DNA from: Streptomyces sp. NBC_01317
GTDB lineage: Bacteria > Actinomycetota > Actinomycetes > Streptomycetales > Streptomycetaceae
Reading direction: 5' to 3'
Assembly (NCBI RefSeq): GCF_035961655.1
Contig: NZ_CP108393.1
Span: 5,165,001-5,229,000, forward strand
DNA length: 64,000 nt
The notes beneath the pieces are model-generated. The model did not search any database and was not told the origin of the DNA. It saw nothing but the letters and a program-made list of their open reading frames with translations. Positions 27,956 to 36,615 of this stretch are shown piece after piece. The translations under genes and the position numbers were made by a program. The first letter of the stretch is position 1; each line of letters opens with the position of its first letter.

Positions 27956-28129
27956 ACACGACCCCTGCCCGGCCCCCGGCAACAACCCGCGCATACGCAA
28001 CCGGCCCGCAGCGGGCACAACCAAGCCCGTCCGGCGATTGAGGACAATCAGTAAGCCGCGCCCGCGCACCGGGCAGACGCCACAAACAAAGCCCGTCCGG
28101 CGATTGAGGACAAGGGCGGGCGCCCACGG

Positions 28130-30304
28130 CTACGTCGGCAACGTCAACGTGAAGACCGTCCCTACGCCCACCTCACTACTCGCCCCCACCCCACCCCCAT
28201 GCGCCTCCGCAAGCTTCCGCACGATCGACAGACCCAACCCACTCCCACCCGTCAGACGGCTCCGCGACTTCTCCGCGCGCCAGAAACGGTCAAACACGTG
28301 GGGGAGTTCGTCCGGGGCGATCCCGCTCCCCGTGTCCTCGACCTCGATCAGGACGTGGGGGCCGTCGGCACGGGCCCGTAGCGTGACCACGCCGCCGCGT
28401 GGGGTGTGCCGGATCGCGTTCGAGACCAGGTTGCCCACCGCCTGGCGCAGCCGTACGGGATCCGCCTCCAGGAGCAGCCCCGGCAGGGGAGAGGCCCCGG
28501 ACGGCGCCAAGGACTCCGTCGAAACCGAAAGCACCACCCCCGCCCCCTCCGCGTTCACGCGATGCGCGACCCCGGCCTGCGCCAGCAGCTCCCCCACATC
28601 GACCCACTCCTTCCGCAGCCGCAACTCACCCGCGTCCGCCGCCGACAGGTCCCGCAGGTCGTCGATGACGTGCTGGAGCAGCAGCGCCTCCTCCAGGAGG
28701 GACGTCAGGAGGAGCTGGTCGTGCGCGACGACCCCGTCCTCCGCCGCCTCCAGCCACCCCCGGATATTGCTCAGCGGCGTCCGCAGCTCGTGCGCGACAT
28801 CGCTGACCATCGCCTTCCGTACGGACTCCAGCTGCTCACGCCGCTCCGACATGGAGTTGAACGCCACCGCGAGGCGCCCCAGTTCGTCGCCCCCGGTCAC
28901 GCGCACGCGCGCGGAGGTGTCGCCGTCCTCCATGCGCCGGGCCGCGTGGGTCAGGGCCCGGAGGGGCCGCACGAGCCGGATGCCCGCCAGGGTCGTGACC
29001 GTGACGGTCAGCAGGAGGACAAGCGCCGCGCCCCCGGCGATCCGGGCCCGGTTGCCCCGGGACAGGTCGAAGAACGTCGTGGCCGCGCGGGCGGGGCTGC
29101 TGACGTACAGCAGGGCGACGGGCGCCACGTACGGCGCGAGCTGCTCCGCGCGGCTGGTGCTGACGCAGGTGTTGACGAGCGAGGTGTGATCCTCGGAGGG
29201 CGCCTTGGCGGGGGCGCCGCCCACGGCCGGGGGAACGCTCGCGCTCGGCGTGGCACCCGGGTCCTGGGGCGCGGGCCGGCCAGAAGCGGCATCGGAACCC
29301 AAGGCGCGGCCCGGGGCCAAGGCACCGCCCGGGGCCAAGGCGCGGCCCGTGCCCAAGGTGGGGTCCGGGGCCAAGGTGGGGTCCGGCGCCAAGGCGGCGC
29401 CCTGGCCAGGAACGGCGCCCGGGGCGAAGGTCGCGCCCGAGCCCGGAACGGCCCCCGCCACCGGAGGCGCCCCCGCCCCCGCCCACCCGTCGCGCGGCTC
29501 CTGGACCTTCGCCGGCACCGGCACCGGCACCGTCGTCGAGGACGGGGGCGTCCACGTGTAGTCCCTGGCCAGCACCACCGGCGGCGCGTGCACCCGGTCC
29601 AGGCACTTGTTCACCAGGGTGCTCAGCGCCCCCAGCGCCCTGCTCTCCGTACGCGTCGACTCGTCCAGGGCCGCGTCCGTGCAGCGCTGCCCCGCGGCGA
29701 GGTCGCCGTTCGGGACCACCACACGCGGCCGGCCGTTGGGCTCGTCCGTGACCTGGGCGGTGACGCCCAGGGTGTCGCGCAGGCAGCTCGCACTCCGCGA
29801 CGCGGCCCTGCGCAAGGTCTCACGTTCCTTCACGGGCAGCCGGAAGGGGCCCACCGCGCGCGGATCGATCCGGTCGGCCGAGCCGGTCCGTGATAGGTCC
29901 GGGCTGACGGAGAGCGGGTTGACGATCGCGGTCGGCTTCGACGGAGGCCGGTACGGATGCCCCGGCGCCGGTACGGAGTCGGCCACCGCCACCTCGCCCT
30001 GCCGCAGCACGATGCGGTGTTGTGTCTCCTCGGCGAGGGACGCGACCGTGGGGCCGACCCCGTCCCAGCTCGGATGGGTCGCCGCGTAACCCAGCAGACG
30101 GTCGTAGATCTTCGTGTCGTCGGCGAGGGCCTGGCCCTGTTCCTTCTGGATCGCGACGGCCGTCGTCCGGACGACCACCCACGCGGTCGCGGCGACCGAA
30201 CAGACGGAGACCAGCACGGTCACCGCCAGCAGCCGCAGCAACAGGCTCCGGCGCAGAGGTACGTCCCCGCCGGTGCCGGGGGCGGCCTCGGCGTTACGAC
30301 GCAT
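28130..30304 (-). CDS. sensor histidine kinase with a repeat-expanded extracytoplasmic domain
   Basis: A 724-residue kinase. One helix at ~20-42 and another at ~437-458 enclose a very large extracytoplasmic region of about 390 residues. That region holds four spaced cysteines (SCLRD, QRCTD, NKCLD, NTCVS) and an Ala/Pro/Gly repeat tract with units like ALAPGRALGS. Downstream are HAMP (LVRPLRALTHAARRM), the phospho-His box VAHELRTPLSN, the N-box LVSNAIRH and GGSGLGLSIV. ATG 30304 follows GGGGAGG by 7 nt and overlaps the end of the response regulator by 11 nt. Confidence 0.9.
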   Translation of the reverse strand: MRRNAEAAPGTGGDVPLRRSLLLRLLAVTVLVSVCSVAATAWVVVRTTAVAIQKEQGQALADDTKIYDRLLGYAATHPSWDGVGPTVASLAEETQHRIVLRQGEVAVADSVPAPGHPYRPPSKPTAIVNPLSVSPDLSRTGSADRIDPRAVGPFRLPVKERETLRRAASRSASCLRDTLGVTAQVTDEPNGRPRVVVPNGDLAAGQRCTDAALDESTRTESRALGALSTLVNKCLDRVHAPPVVLARDYTWTPPSSTTVPVPVPAKVQEPRDGWAGAGAPPVAGAVPGSGATFAPGAVPGQGAALAPDPTLAPDPTLGTGRALAPGGALAPGRALGSDAASGRPAPQDPGATPSASVPPAVGGAPAKAPSEDHTSLVNTCVSTSRAEQLAPYVAPVALLYVSSPARAATTFFDLSRGNRARIAGGAALVLLLTVTVTTLAGIRLVRPLRALTHAARRMEDGDTSARVRVTGGDELGRLAVAFNSMSERREQLESVRKAMVSDVAHELRTPLSNIRGWLEAAEDGVVAHDQLLLTSLLEEALLLQHVIDDLRDLSAADAGELRLRKEWVDVGELLAQAGVAHRVNAEGAGVVLSVSTESLAPSGASPLPGLLLEADPVRLRQAVGNLVSNAIRHTPRGGVVTLRARADGPHVLIEVEDTGSGIAPDELPHVFDRFWRAEKSRSRLTGGSGLGLSIVRKLAEAHGGGVGASSEVGVGTVFTLTLPT

Positions 30305-31064
30305 GGGCGGGCCTCCCCGGACGCCCGTGCCCGTCGCCCCCACCGGGACCCGGATTCGGCCCCGGCCCCCCGTCGTCCGCGAGCTTGTACCCCACCCCGT
30401 ACACCGTCACCAGCGTGCGCGCCGCACGCGGACGCGGCTCGATCTTCTTACGGAGGTTCATCACGTGCACATCCACCGTCCGCGAGGTGATGTAGCGGTC
30501 GAAGCCGTGCAGCTGCTCCAGGATCTGGGCCCGCGTGAAGACCTGCCCCGGCCGCTCCGCCAGCACCTCCAGCAGCCGGAACTCGCCCGGTGTGCACTCG
30601 ATCCGCCGCCCGTGCGCCCACACCTCGTGCCGCCCGGGGTCGACCCGCAGCGCCCCGACCGTCAGGACGGGGTCGGGAGGCGGCGCGGCGGCTGCCGTAC
30701 GGGCGCTCCTGCGCAGCAGCGAACGGATCCGCGCCATCAGCTCGCGCGGGCTGAACGGCTTGGTCATGTAGTCGTCCGCCCCCAGGTCGAGCCCGAGCAG
30801 CAGGTCGTCCTCGCTGGAGCGCGCGGTGAGCATCAGCACCGGCAGGTCGGACTCGGTCCGCAGGATCCGGCACACGTCAAGACCGTCGACCTTCGGCATC
30901 ATCACGTCCAGGACGAGGAGGTCCGGTGGCCTGCGCCGTACCTGCTCCAGCGCCGCCCTGCCGTCGTGCACGACCACCACGTCGTGGCCCTCCCGCTCCA
31001 GATAGCGGCGGACCAGTTCGGCCTGCTTCTTGTCGTCCTCGGCGACCACCACGTGCGCGCACAT
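30294..31064 (-). CDS. OmpR-family response regulator
   Basis: A 256-residue regulator. The receiver has the EDD pocket, phospho-acceptor Asp in LLVLDVMMPKVDGL and the Lys in YMTKPFSP. The winged helix runs from RIECTPGEFRLLEVLAE to VTVYGVGYKLAD. A Gly/Pro-rich 30-residue tail follows. The stop is TAA, inside the kinase start region, so translation of the pair is coupled. The ATG at 31064 has TAGACT 7 nt upstream instead of a ribosome-binding site. Confidence 0.93.
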   Translation of the reverse strand: MCAHVVVAEDDKKQAELVRRYLEREGHDVVVVHDGRAALEQVRRRPPDLLVLDVMMPKVDGLDVCRILRTESDLPVLMLTARSSEDDLLLGLDLGADDYMTKPFSPRELMARIRSLLRRSARTAAAAPPPDPVLTVGALRVDPGRHEVWAHGRRIECTPGEFRLLEVLAERPGQVFTRAQILEQLHGFDRYITSRTVDVHVMNLRKKIEPRPRAARTLVTVYGVGYKLADDGGPGPNPGPGGGDGHGRPGRPAHAS

Positions 31065-31071
31065 GCGTGCG

Positions 31072-31077
31072 AGTCTA
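31072..31077 (-). promoter_or_regulatory. -10 box for a probably leaderless response-regulator transcript
   Basis: On the minus strand TAGACT ends 7 nt before the ATG at 31064. The intergenic stretch 31065-31308 must also hold the promoter of the divergent dipeptidase-like gene. Confidence 0.5.
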
Positions 31078-31308
31078 GGAACGGGCGCGGGTCAGGAGGG
31101 GCGGGAGGGGCCCCAAGGGGCGGGGACCATCGACCGGCCATCGGTTCCTGACAGGTTTCTGACATTTCCCGCCGGGGCCGGAGGTCACGCGCGCGCCCTC
31201 CCCGCCCGCCGGAGGCCGTACGCCCGAACGCCCCGTCCGCCGCGACCCCTGGGCACTCCCGTGGCACGGTGGCAGAACTGCCGTCACCGACGACCCCGGA
31301 GCCTCGTA

Positions 31309-32442
31309 ATGGCAGATCTGCAAGACGATCCATTCACCACGACCACGAGCACGCCCTCTTCCCCTTCCTCGGCCGATCCGTCCGGAACGACGGACACGGC
31401 CCCCACCGAGCCGGGCTCGGACGAGCGGGCCCGGGCACTGCTCGCCGCCCACCCCGTCATCGACGGCCACAACAGCCTGGCCCAGGCGCTCCGGCACACC
31501 GGCCCGCACGACGTGGAGCTGGGCGAGGCGGCACTCGACACCGACCTCCCGCGCCTCCGCGCGGGAGGCGTCGGCGGGCAGTTCTGGTCCCTCGCCGTCC
31601 CCGGGCAGGCCGTCGACCAGAACCGGGCGATCAGCTCCACCCTGGAGCTGATCGATCTCGTACGGTCGCTGATCTCGAACTGCCCGGAAGGCCTGCGCCT
31701 CGCGCTGAACGCGGGTGACCTGGCCGACGCCCGCAACTGCGGCCGGGTGGCCTCCCTGCTCGGCCCGGTCGCCGGGCCGGCCCTGGGCGACTCGATCGGC
31801 ACCCTGCGCGGCTACCACGCGCTGGGCGTACGGTGTGTCGCGCTCGCCGGCGCCGGCTGGGCGGCCGACGGACTGACCCGCTTCGGCCAGGAGATGGTCA
31901 GGGAGATGAACCGCCTCGGCGTGCTCGTCGACCTGTCCGGCACCACCTCCGCCACGGCGCGCGCCGCGCTCGCGGTCGCGAAGGCGCCCGTCCTGCTGAC
32001 CCACTCGGCGGCCCGCGCCCTGACCGACCACCCGGCCAACGTCGCCGACGCCGTCCTGGAACTGCTCCCCGCCAACCACGGCGTCTGCATGGTGAGCTTC
32101 GCCCCGGAACAGGTCACCCGTGCCACGGGCCGGCCGTCCGTCCGGGACGTCGCCGACCATGTCGAGCACGTACGGGAGGTGGCGGGCCCGGAGTCCGTTG
32201 GCCTGTCGGGGACGTACGGTCTGGAGGCCGAAGGCCCCCGTACCGCCGGTCTGGAGGACACCTCCCGCTACCCCTGGCTGATCGCGGAACTCCTCGACCG
32301 GGGCTGGGACGAGACCGATCTGGCGGCCCTGACCTGGGGCAATGCGGCGCGGGTGGTACGGGACGCGGAGTTCGCGGCCCGGGCGGCGCGGCAGCGGCGC
32401 GGTCCGTCGACCGCGATGAGGGAGGACCTGGACGGCAGATGA
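31309..32442 (+). CDS. dipeptidase (M19)-like protein with degenerate active site
   Basis: A 377-residue homologue of the dipeptidase at 26122, aligned through [36 protein letters not shown] and LTHSAARALTDHPANV. Several catalytic ligands are replaced: the Asp of HND is Ser, GAEGG has become GPVAG, the His of DLSH is Gly and GGDFDG is SGTYG. One His (THS) and the following Arg remain. It has a Thr/Ser/Pro-rich first 45 residues. It is probably a non-catalytic paralogue with a binding or regulatory role. ATG 31309 has GGAG 7 nt upstream. Confidence 0.85.
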   Translation: MADLQDDPFTTTTSTPSSPSSADPSGTTDTAPTEPGSDERARALLAAHPVIDGHNSLAQALRHTGPHDVELGEAALDTDLPRLRAGGVGGQFWSLAVPGQAVDQNRAISSTLELIDLVRSLISNCPEGLRLALNAGDLADARNCGRVASLLGPVAGPALGDSIGTLRGYHALGVRCVALAGAGWAADGLTRFGQEMVREMNRLGVLVDLSGTTSATARAALAVAKAPVLLTHSAARALTDHPANVADAVLELLPANHGVCMVSFAPEQVTRATGRPSVRDVADHVEHVREVAGPESVGLSGTYGLEAEGPRTAGLEDTSRYPWLIAELLDRGWDETDLAALTWGNAARVVRDAEFAARAARQRRGPSTAMREDLDGR

Positions 32443-32473
32443 GCCCGCCGGGCGGCCGGGCACGGCCCCCGGG

Positions 32474-33820
32474 TCAGGCGCGGGGCCGCCCCATCGCCCG
32501 GTACGTCCAGCCCGCCGCGCGCCACACCTCGGGGTCCAGGGCGTTGCGCCCGTCCAGGATCAGCCGGCGGGACGCCGCCGCCCCCAGGACCGCCGGGTCC
32601 AGCTCCCGGAACTCCCGCCACTCCGTGAGGTGCAGGACGACATCGGCGCCCCGTACCGCCTCCACCGCCGAGTCCGCGTACCCGAGCGTCGGGAACAGCC
32701 GCTTCGCGTTCTCCATGCCCTTGGGGTCGTACACCGTCACCTGACCGCCCTGGAGGTGGATCTGGCCGGCGACGTTGAGCGCGGGGGAGTCCCGTACGTC
32801 GTCCGAGTCCGGCTTGAAGGTCGCGCCCAGCACCGCGACCCGCTTCCCGAGGAACGACGAGTCGCCGCCGACCGCCTCCCGCGCCAGCTCCACCATGTCG
32901 CGGCGGCGGCGCATGTTGATCGAGTCGACCTCGCGCAGGAAGGTCAGGGCCTGGTCGGCGCCCAGTTCCCCGGCGCGCGCCATGAACGCGCGGATGTCCT
33001 TCGGCAGGCAGCCCCCGCCGAAGCCGATCCCGGCCCGCAGGAACTTCTTGCCGATCCGCTCGTCGTACCCGAGCGCCTCCGCCAGCTTCTGCACGTCCCC
33101 GCCCGCCGCCTCGCAGACCTCCGCCATCGCGTTGATGAAGGAGATCTTCGTGGCGAGGAACGAGTTCGCGGCGGTCTTCACCAGTTCGGCGGTCGGGAAG
33201 TCCGTCACCACGAACGGCGAGCCCTCGGCGAGCGGCGTCGCGTACACCTCGCGCAGGACCCGCTCCGCGTGCTCGCTGCGCACGCCGGCCACCACCCGGT
33301 CCGGGTGCAGAGTGTCCTGTACGGCGAAGCCCTCGCGCAGGAATTCGGGGTTCCAGGCCAGCTCCACCTCGCCGCCGGCGGGCGCCAGCTCGGCGATACG
33401 GGCCGCGATCCGCTCGGCGCTGCCGACGGGGACGGTGGACTTGCCGACCACCAGCGCGGGCCGGTGCAGGTGCTTGGCGAGGCTCTCCATCGCGGAGTCG
33501 ACGTAACTCATGTCGCACGCGTACTCGCCGTGCTTCTGCGGGGTGTTGACGCAGACGAAGTGCACGTCGCCGAACTCCGCGACCTCCGCCCAGTCCATCG
33601 TGAAGCGCAGCCGCCCGCTCGATCCCTCGATGCCGGCGACGTGCTTGCCGAGCAGCTCTTCCAGCCCGGGTTCGTACATCGGGACGCGGCCCGCCGAGAG
33701 CATCTCGATCTTCTCGGGCACCACGTCGAGCGCCAGCACCTCGAAGCCCAGTTCCGCCATGGCCGCGGCGTGCGTGGCGCCGAGGTATCCGGTGCCGATC
33801 ACGGTGATCTTGAGGGCCAT
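32474..33820 (-). CDS. UDP-glucose 6-dehydrogenase
   Basis: A 448-residue NAD-dependent enzyme oxidising UDP-glucose (or a related UDP-sugar) to the uronic acid. The Rossmann motif ITVIGTGYLGATHA is at the N-terminus. FVCVNTPQ and the catalytic-cysteine motif GIGFGGGCLPKDI lie mid-protein, and the UDP-binding domain ends with TEWREF. ATG 33820 follows AGGAG by 7 nt. UDP-glucuronate could feed envelope glycans made by the neighbouring clusters. It is separated by only 31 nt from the convergent dipeptidase paralogue. Confidence 0.93.
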   Translation of the reverse strand: MALKITVIGTGYLGATHAAAMAELGFEVLALDVVPEKIEMLSAGRVPMYEPGLEELLGKHVAGIEGSSGRLRFTMDWAEVAEFGDVHFVCVNTPQKHGEYACDMSYVDSAMESLAKHLHRPALVVGKSTVPVGSAERIAARIAELAPAGGEVELAWNPEFLREGFAVQDTLHPDRVVAGVRSEHAERVLREVYATPLAEGSPFVVTDFPTAELVKTAANSFLATKISFINAMAEVCEAAGGDVQKLAEALGYDERIGKKFLRAGIGFGGGCLPKDIRAFMARAGELGADQALTFLREVDSINMRRRRDMVELAREAVGGDSSFLGKRVAVLGATFKPDSDDVRDSPALNVAGQIHLQGGQVTVYDPKGMENAKRLFPTLGYADSAVEAVRGADVVLHLTEWREFRELDPAVLGAAASRRLILDGRNALDPEVWRAAGWTYRAMGRPRA

Positions 33821-33978
33821 GCGGAGCTCCTGGGGGTGCGGGCGGGGTGCGGTGCCTGAGCATAGCCGCGTGTCACGGGCGTTCCGCAGGGGCATTCCAG
33901 CTGTACGGGGCGGCCGTGGGACAGCTGTCACCAAACTCACGTAGGCCCCTTCCGCACCAGGCCCCTAAAATCGAGTTA

Positions 33979-33995
33979 CTTAACGGTAGTTAGCA
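33979..33995 (+). promoter_or_regulatory. possible operator of the acyl-CoA dehydrogenase gene
   Basis: CTTAACGGTAGTTAGCA contains the near-palindromic halves TTAAC and GTTAG around GGTA, 15-30 nt before the gene. TetR-type regulators of fatty-acid genes bind sites of this general shape; this one is an inference from form and position. Confidence 0.3.
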
Positions 33996-34009
33996 TCCCT
34001 GGGGAGTGA

Positions 34010-35188
34010 ATGACCGTGGCCGGATCGGCTGATTTCGACCTGTACCGCCCGTCCGAAGAGCACGACATGCTCCGCGAGACCGTCCGCGCGCTCGCCGAGG
34101 CGAAGATCGGCCCGTTCGCCGCCGCCGTCGACGAGGAGGCCCGTTTCCCGCAGGAGGCGCTGGACGCGCTGGTCGCCTCGGACCTGCACGCCATCCACGT
34201 CCCCGAGGAGTACGGCGGCGCGGGCGCCGACGCGCTCGCCACCGTGATCGTCATCGAGGAGGTCGCGCGTGTCTGCGCCTCGTCGTCCCTGATCCCCGCC
34301 GTGAACAAGCTGGGCTCGCTGCCGGTGATCCTCTCCGGCTCCCCGGACCTGAAGAAGAAGTACCTCGGCCCGCTGGCGAAGGGCGACGCGATGTTCTCGT
34401 ACGCCCTCTCCGAACCGGACGCGGGCTCGGACGCGGGCGGCATGAAGACGAAGGCGGTACGGGACGGTGACCACTACGTCCTCGACGGCGTGAAGCGCTG
34501 GATCACCAACGCCGGCGTGTCCGACTACTACACGGTGATGGCCGTCACCGACCCCGACAAGCGCACCAAGGGCATCAGCGCCTTCGTGGTCGAGAAGTCC
34601 GACCCGGGCGTGTCCTTCGGCGCCCCGGAGAAGAAGCTCGGCATCAAGGGCTCCCCGACCCGCGAGGTCTACCTCGACCACGTCCGCATCCCCGCGGACC
34701 GCCTGATCGGCGCGGAGGGTACGGGCTTCGCCACCGCGATGAAGACCCTGGACCACACCCGCATCACGATCGCGGCCCAGGCCCTCGGCATCGCCCAGGG
34801 CGCCCTGGACTACGCGAAGGGATACGTCCAGGAACGCAAACAGTTCGGCAAGCCGGTCGCGGACTTCCAGGGCGTCCAGTTCATGCTCGCCGACATGGCG
34901 ATGAAGCTGGAAGCGGCCCGCCAGCTCACCTACGCGGCGGCGGCCCGCTCGGAACGCGTCACGGCGGGCGGCACGAAGGAGGACCTGACCTTCTTCGGCG
35001 CGGCGGCCAAGTGCTTCGCCTCGGACGCGGCGATGGACATCACCACGGACGCGGTCCAACTCCTCGGCGGCTACGGCTACACCCGCGACTACCCGGTGGA
35101 ACGCATGATGCGCGACGCCAAGATCACCCAGATCTACGAGGGCACGAACCAGATCCAGCGCATCGTCATGGCGAGGAACCTGCCGTAG
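34010..35188 (+). CDS. acyl-CoA dehydrogenase
   Basis: A 392-residue FAD enzyme of the short/medium-chain acyl-CoA dehydrogenase family that introduces the alpha-beta double bond in fatty- or branched-acyl-CoAs. [18 protein letters not shown] binds FAD and substrate. [13 protein letters not shown] is a standard signature, and the C-terminal [15 protein letters not shown] carries the usual position of the catalytic Glu. ATG 34010 has GGGGAG upstream. The gene is divergent from UDP-glucose dehydrogenase. Confidence 0.94.
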   Translation: MTVAGSADFDLYRPSEEHDMLRETVRALAEAKIGPFAAAVDEEARFPQEALDALVASDLHAIHVPEEYGGAGADALATVIVIEEVARVCASSSLIPAVNKLGSLPVILSGSPDLKKKYLGPLAKGDAMFSYALSEPDAGSDAGGMKTKAVRDGDHYVLDGVKRWITNAGVSDYYTVMAVTDPDKRTKGISAFVVEKSDPGVSFGAPEKKLGIKGSPTREVYLDHVRIPADRLIGAEGTGFATAMKTLDHTRITIAAQALGIAQGALDYAKGYVQERKQFGKPVADFQGVQFMLADMAMKLEAARQLTYAAAARSERVTAGGTKEDLTFFGAAAKCFASDAAMDITTDAVQLLGGYGYTRDYPVERMMRDAKITQIYEGTNQIQRIVMARNLP

Positions 35189-35216
35189 GGGACTTCGCAG
35201 GTCGGACGCTTTCTTG

Positions 35217-35244
35217 GAGCAAGCAAGCAAGCAAGCAAGCAAGC
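35217..35244 (+). repeat. AAGC tetranucleotide microsatellite
   Basis: Six AAGC units at 35221-35244 with a partial unit before them, running into GGGC units. It adjoins the terminator hairpin downstream of the acyl-CoA dehydrogenase gene. Length variation between strains would be expected. Confidence 0.8.
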
Positions 35245-35272
35245 GGGCGGGCGGTGTGCGTGCCGCCCGCTT
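35241..35272. terminator. bidirectional hairpin terminator
   Basis: AAGCGGGCGG (35241-35250) pairs perfectly with CCGCCCGCTT (35263-35272) across a 12-nt loop. It lies between the convergent acyl-CoA dehydrogenase and methyltransferase genes. Confidence 0.65.
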
Positions 35273-35277
35273 GGGAT

Positions 35278-36393
35278 CTACAGCCGCCAGGGCTGGTCGA
35301 CGGGGCGGTGGGGGTCGTCCATCCACACCCGCTGGCCGTTCCCGTCCACCGACAACCCGAAGCGGGACCGTTCGGGCTTCCCCAGGTCATGCCACCGAAG
35401 GAACACCTCACGTACGTCGTCCCACAGCGTTCGAGGGCCGTACTGCTCGACCTCGTAAGTGTCCGCGTCCGGGACGTACTCCACCGTCGCCCATGACGTG
35501 CCGTCGTCGGCGAAGAACCACAGGGTGGCCTCCCCGCTGTTGTCGTCCGCGTCGCACCACCGGAACCACGCGTCGGTGACGGCCAGGCCGATGAAGAACG
35601 CCGGATCGTCCTGGATGACGTTCTGCGGCGGGATGTCCGTCGTCCCCTTCACTCCTTGCTCCTGGTGGTACAGGTCTGCGACGCGCCCGGCCCCGCCCCG
35701 ACGGGTGCGATCCCACATGAAGGCCGGAGACCCGGAGAACGTGCCCTGGGCCTTCCCGTCCACCACGTCCAGGGTGGCGAACGAGCCGCTGAAGAAGCTG
35801 CTCCCCCAAGGCGTGACGACCCGCCCGTTCGGGCACTGCTCCAACCACGCTTTTGGCACGTCCCACATGCTGCAGGTGCAGACGATCCGGTGGTACGGCG
35901 CTCCTTGGTGGTGGCCGTCGCGGCCGTTGCCGAGAACTGTCGTCGGGCGGAATCCTGCCCGTTTCAGATTCTCGTTGGCCAGGGACAGTACCGTCTCGTC
36001 CAGCTCCACGCTGGTCACGTTGCTCTCGCCCAGGCGGTGGGAGAGCCATGCGGCGTGGTAGCCGGTGCCGGTGCCGATCTCCAGGACTCGATGCCCGTCC
36101 CGTACATCCAGCAGGGCGAGCATTTCCAGCATGACCGACGGCATGGACGAGGACGACGTAGGCAACCGGAAGGCATCGTCGGCCGTGGGCTTCCCGTCGT
36201 TGACCTGGGTCACGACCGGCCCGTCGGTGTAGACGATCCGCAACCATTCTTCCGGCTCCTCGGCGAAGTCACCGCCCCCGATCACCTCGGGGATGAACAG
36301 GGCCCGATCCACCGACGCCACGGCGTCCCGCCACTCCGGCGGCAGCGCGCCCTTTCCCAGGAGGCTCTGAACAAGCCGGTGTTGTGTCGTCAT
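35278..36393 (-). CDS. PIMT-like (protein-isoaspartate) methyltransferase
   Basis: A 371-residue SAM-dependent methyltransferase. The PCMT-like domain covers residues ~1-200: LPPEWRDAVASVDRALFIPE, a substrate loop with PTSSSSMPSVMLEMLALLDV and SAM motif I VLEIGTGTGYHAAWL. The C-terminal ~170 residues form an extra domain rich in Trp and Asp. This two-domain form resembles methyltransferases linked to peptide modification rather than the ~220-residue housekeeping PIMT. ATG 36393 starts 5 nt after the stop of a 38-residue peptide gene, so both are read together. Confidence 0.8.
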   Translation of the reverse strand: MTTQHRLVQSLLGKGALPPEWRDAVASVDRALFIPEVIGGGDFAEEPEEWLRIVYTDGPVVTQVNDGKPTADDAFRLPTSSSSMPSVMLEMLALLDVRDGHRVLEIGTGTGYHAAWLSHRLGESNVTSVELDETVLSLANENLKRAGFRPTTVLGNGRDGHHQGAPYHRIVCTCSMWDVPKAWLEQCPNGRVVTPWGSSFFSGSFATLDVVDGKAQGTFSGSPAFMWDRTRRGGAGRVADLYHQEQGVKGTTDIPPQNVIQDDPAFFIGLAVTDAWFRWCDADDNSGEATLWFFADDGTSWATVEYVPDADTYEVEQYGPRTLWDDVREVFLRWHDLGKPERSRFGLSVDGNGQRVWMDDPHRPVDQPWRL

Positions 36394-36398
36394 CGGCC

Positions 36399-36515
36399 TC
36401 AATTCTTCTTCGGCGGCGGCTCGTAGGGACGGGTCGGGCCCGGCGGCTTGTCCCGGTGGCCGTCACTGCTGGAGGTGTCCGGTGTCCCGGAGTGGCTTCC
36501 GCCCTTCTTGCTCAT
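36399..36515 (-). CDS. 38-residue peptide encoded directly before the methyltransferase
   Basis: A short frame from ATG 36515 to TGA 36399 gives a very hydrophilic peptide. It begins MSKKGGSHSG, continues PDTSSSDGHRD and ends KPPGPTRPYEPPPKKN. It has no Cys and no hydrophobic segment. The single Asp-Gly pair is the classic site for aspartimide/isoaspartate formation, the chemistry PIMT enzymes act on. AGGAAG lies upstream. The 5-nt spacing to the methyltransferase start supports translation. It may be a substrate, a leader or just a small coupled protein. Confidence 0.6.
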   Translation of the reverse strand: MSKKGGSHSGTPDTSSSDGHRDKPPGPTRPYEPPPKKN

Positions 36516-36615
36516 CTCAGGCTCGCTTCCTGTCGATCGGGGAATCTGTCACGACAACGACGCTACGAAAGAGTCGAGTTGCCGGTCCACGATGTTGCAG
36601 GCTGTTGCAGAGCAA

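Larger units (their letters stand above)
27325..28110. repeat. convergent-gene repeat island, large imperfect palindrome
   Basis: 808 nt without a gene between two converging genes. The 20-mer TCCTCAATCGCCGGACGGGC or close variants start at 27378, 27638, 27701 and 27764 on the plus strand and occupy 28024-28044 and 28090-28110 on the minus strand; a degenerate copy is at 27325. The copies at 27638-27784 form a 63-bp tandem array. The arms 27360-27523 and 27867-28065 are inverted copies of each other (about 80% by eye). Open frames here are shadows of the repeats. Confidence 0.85.

Noticed and set aside
31309..32442. Pseudogene call for the dipeptidase paralogue
   Set aside because: The frame is intact and full-length with normal codon use and a plausible start. 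Only the catalytic residues are changed, so it is better described as a degenerate-site paralogue.
35278..36515. FxLD-type lanthipeptide or ATP-grasp (graspetide) cluster
   Set aside because: The peptide has no Cys and none of the core motifs I know for those precursors, and no LanB/LanC or ATP-grasp gene is adjacent. Only the methyltransferase type is shared.
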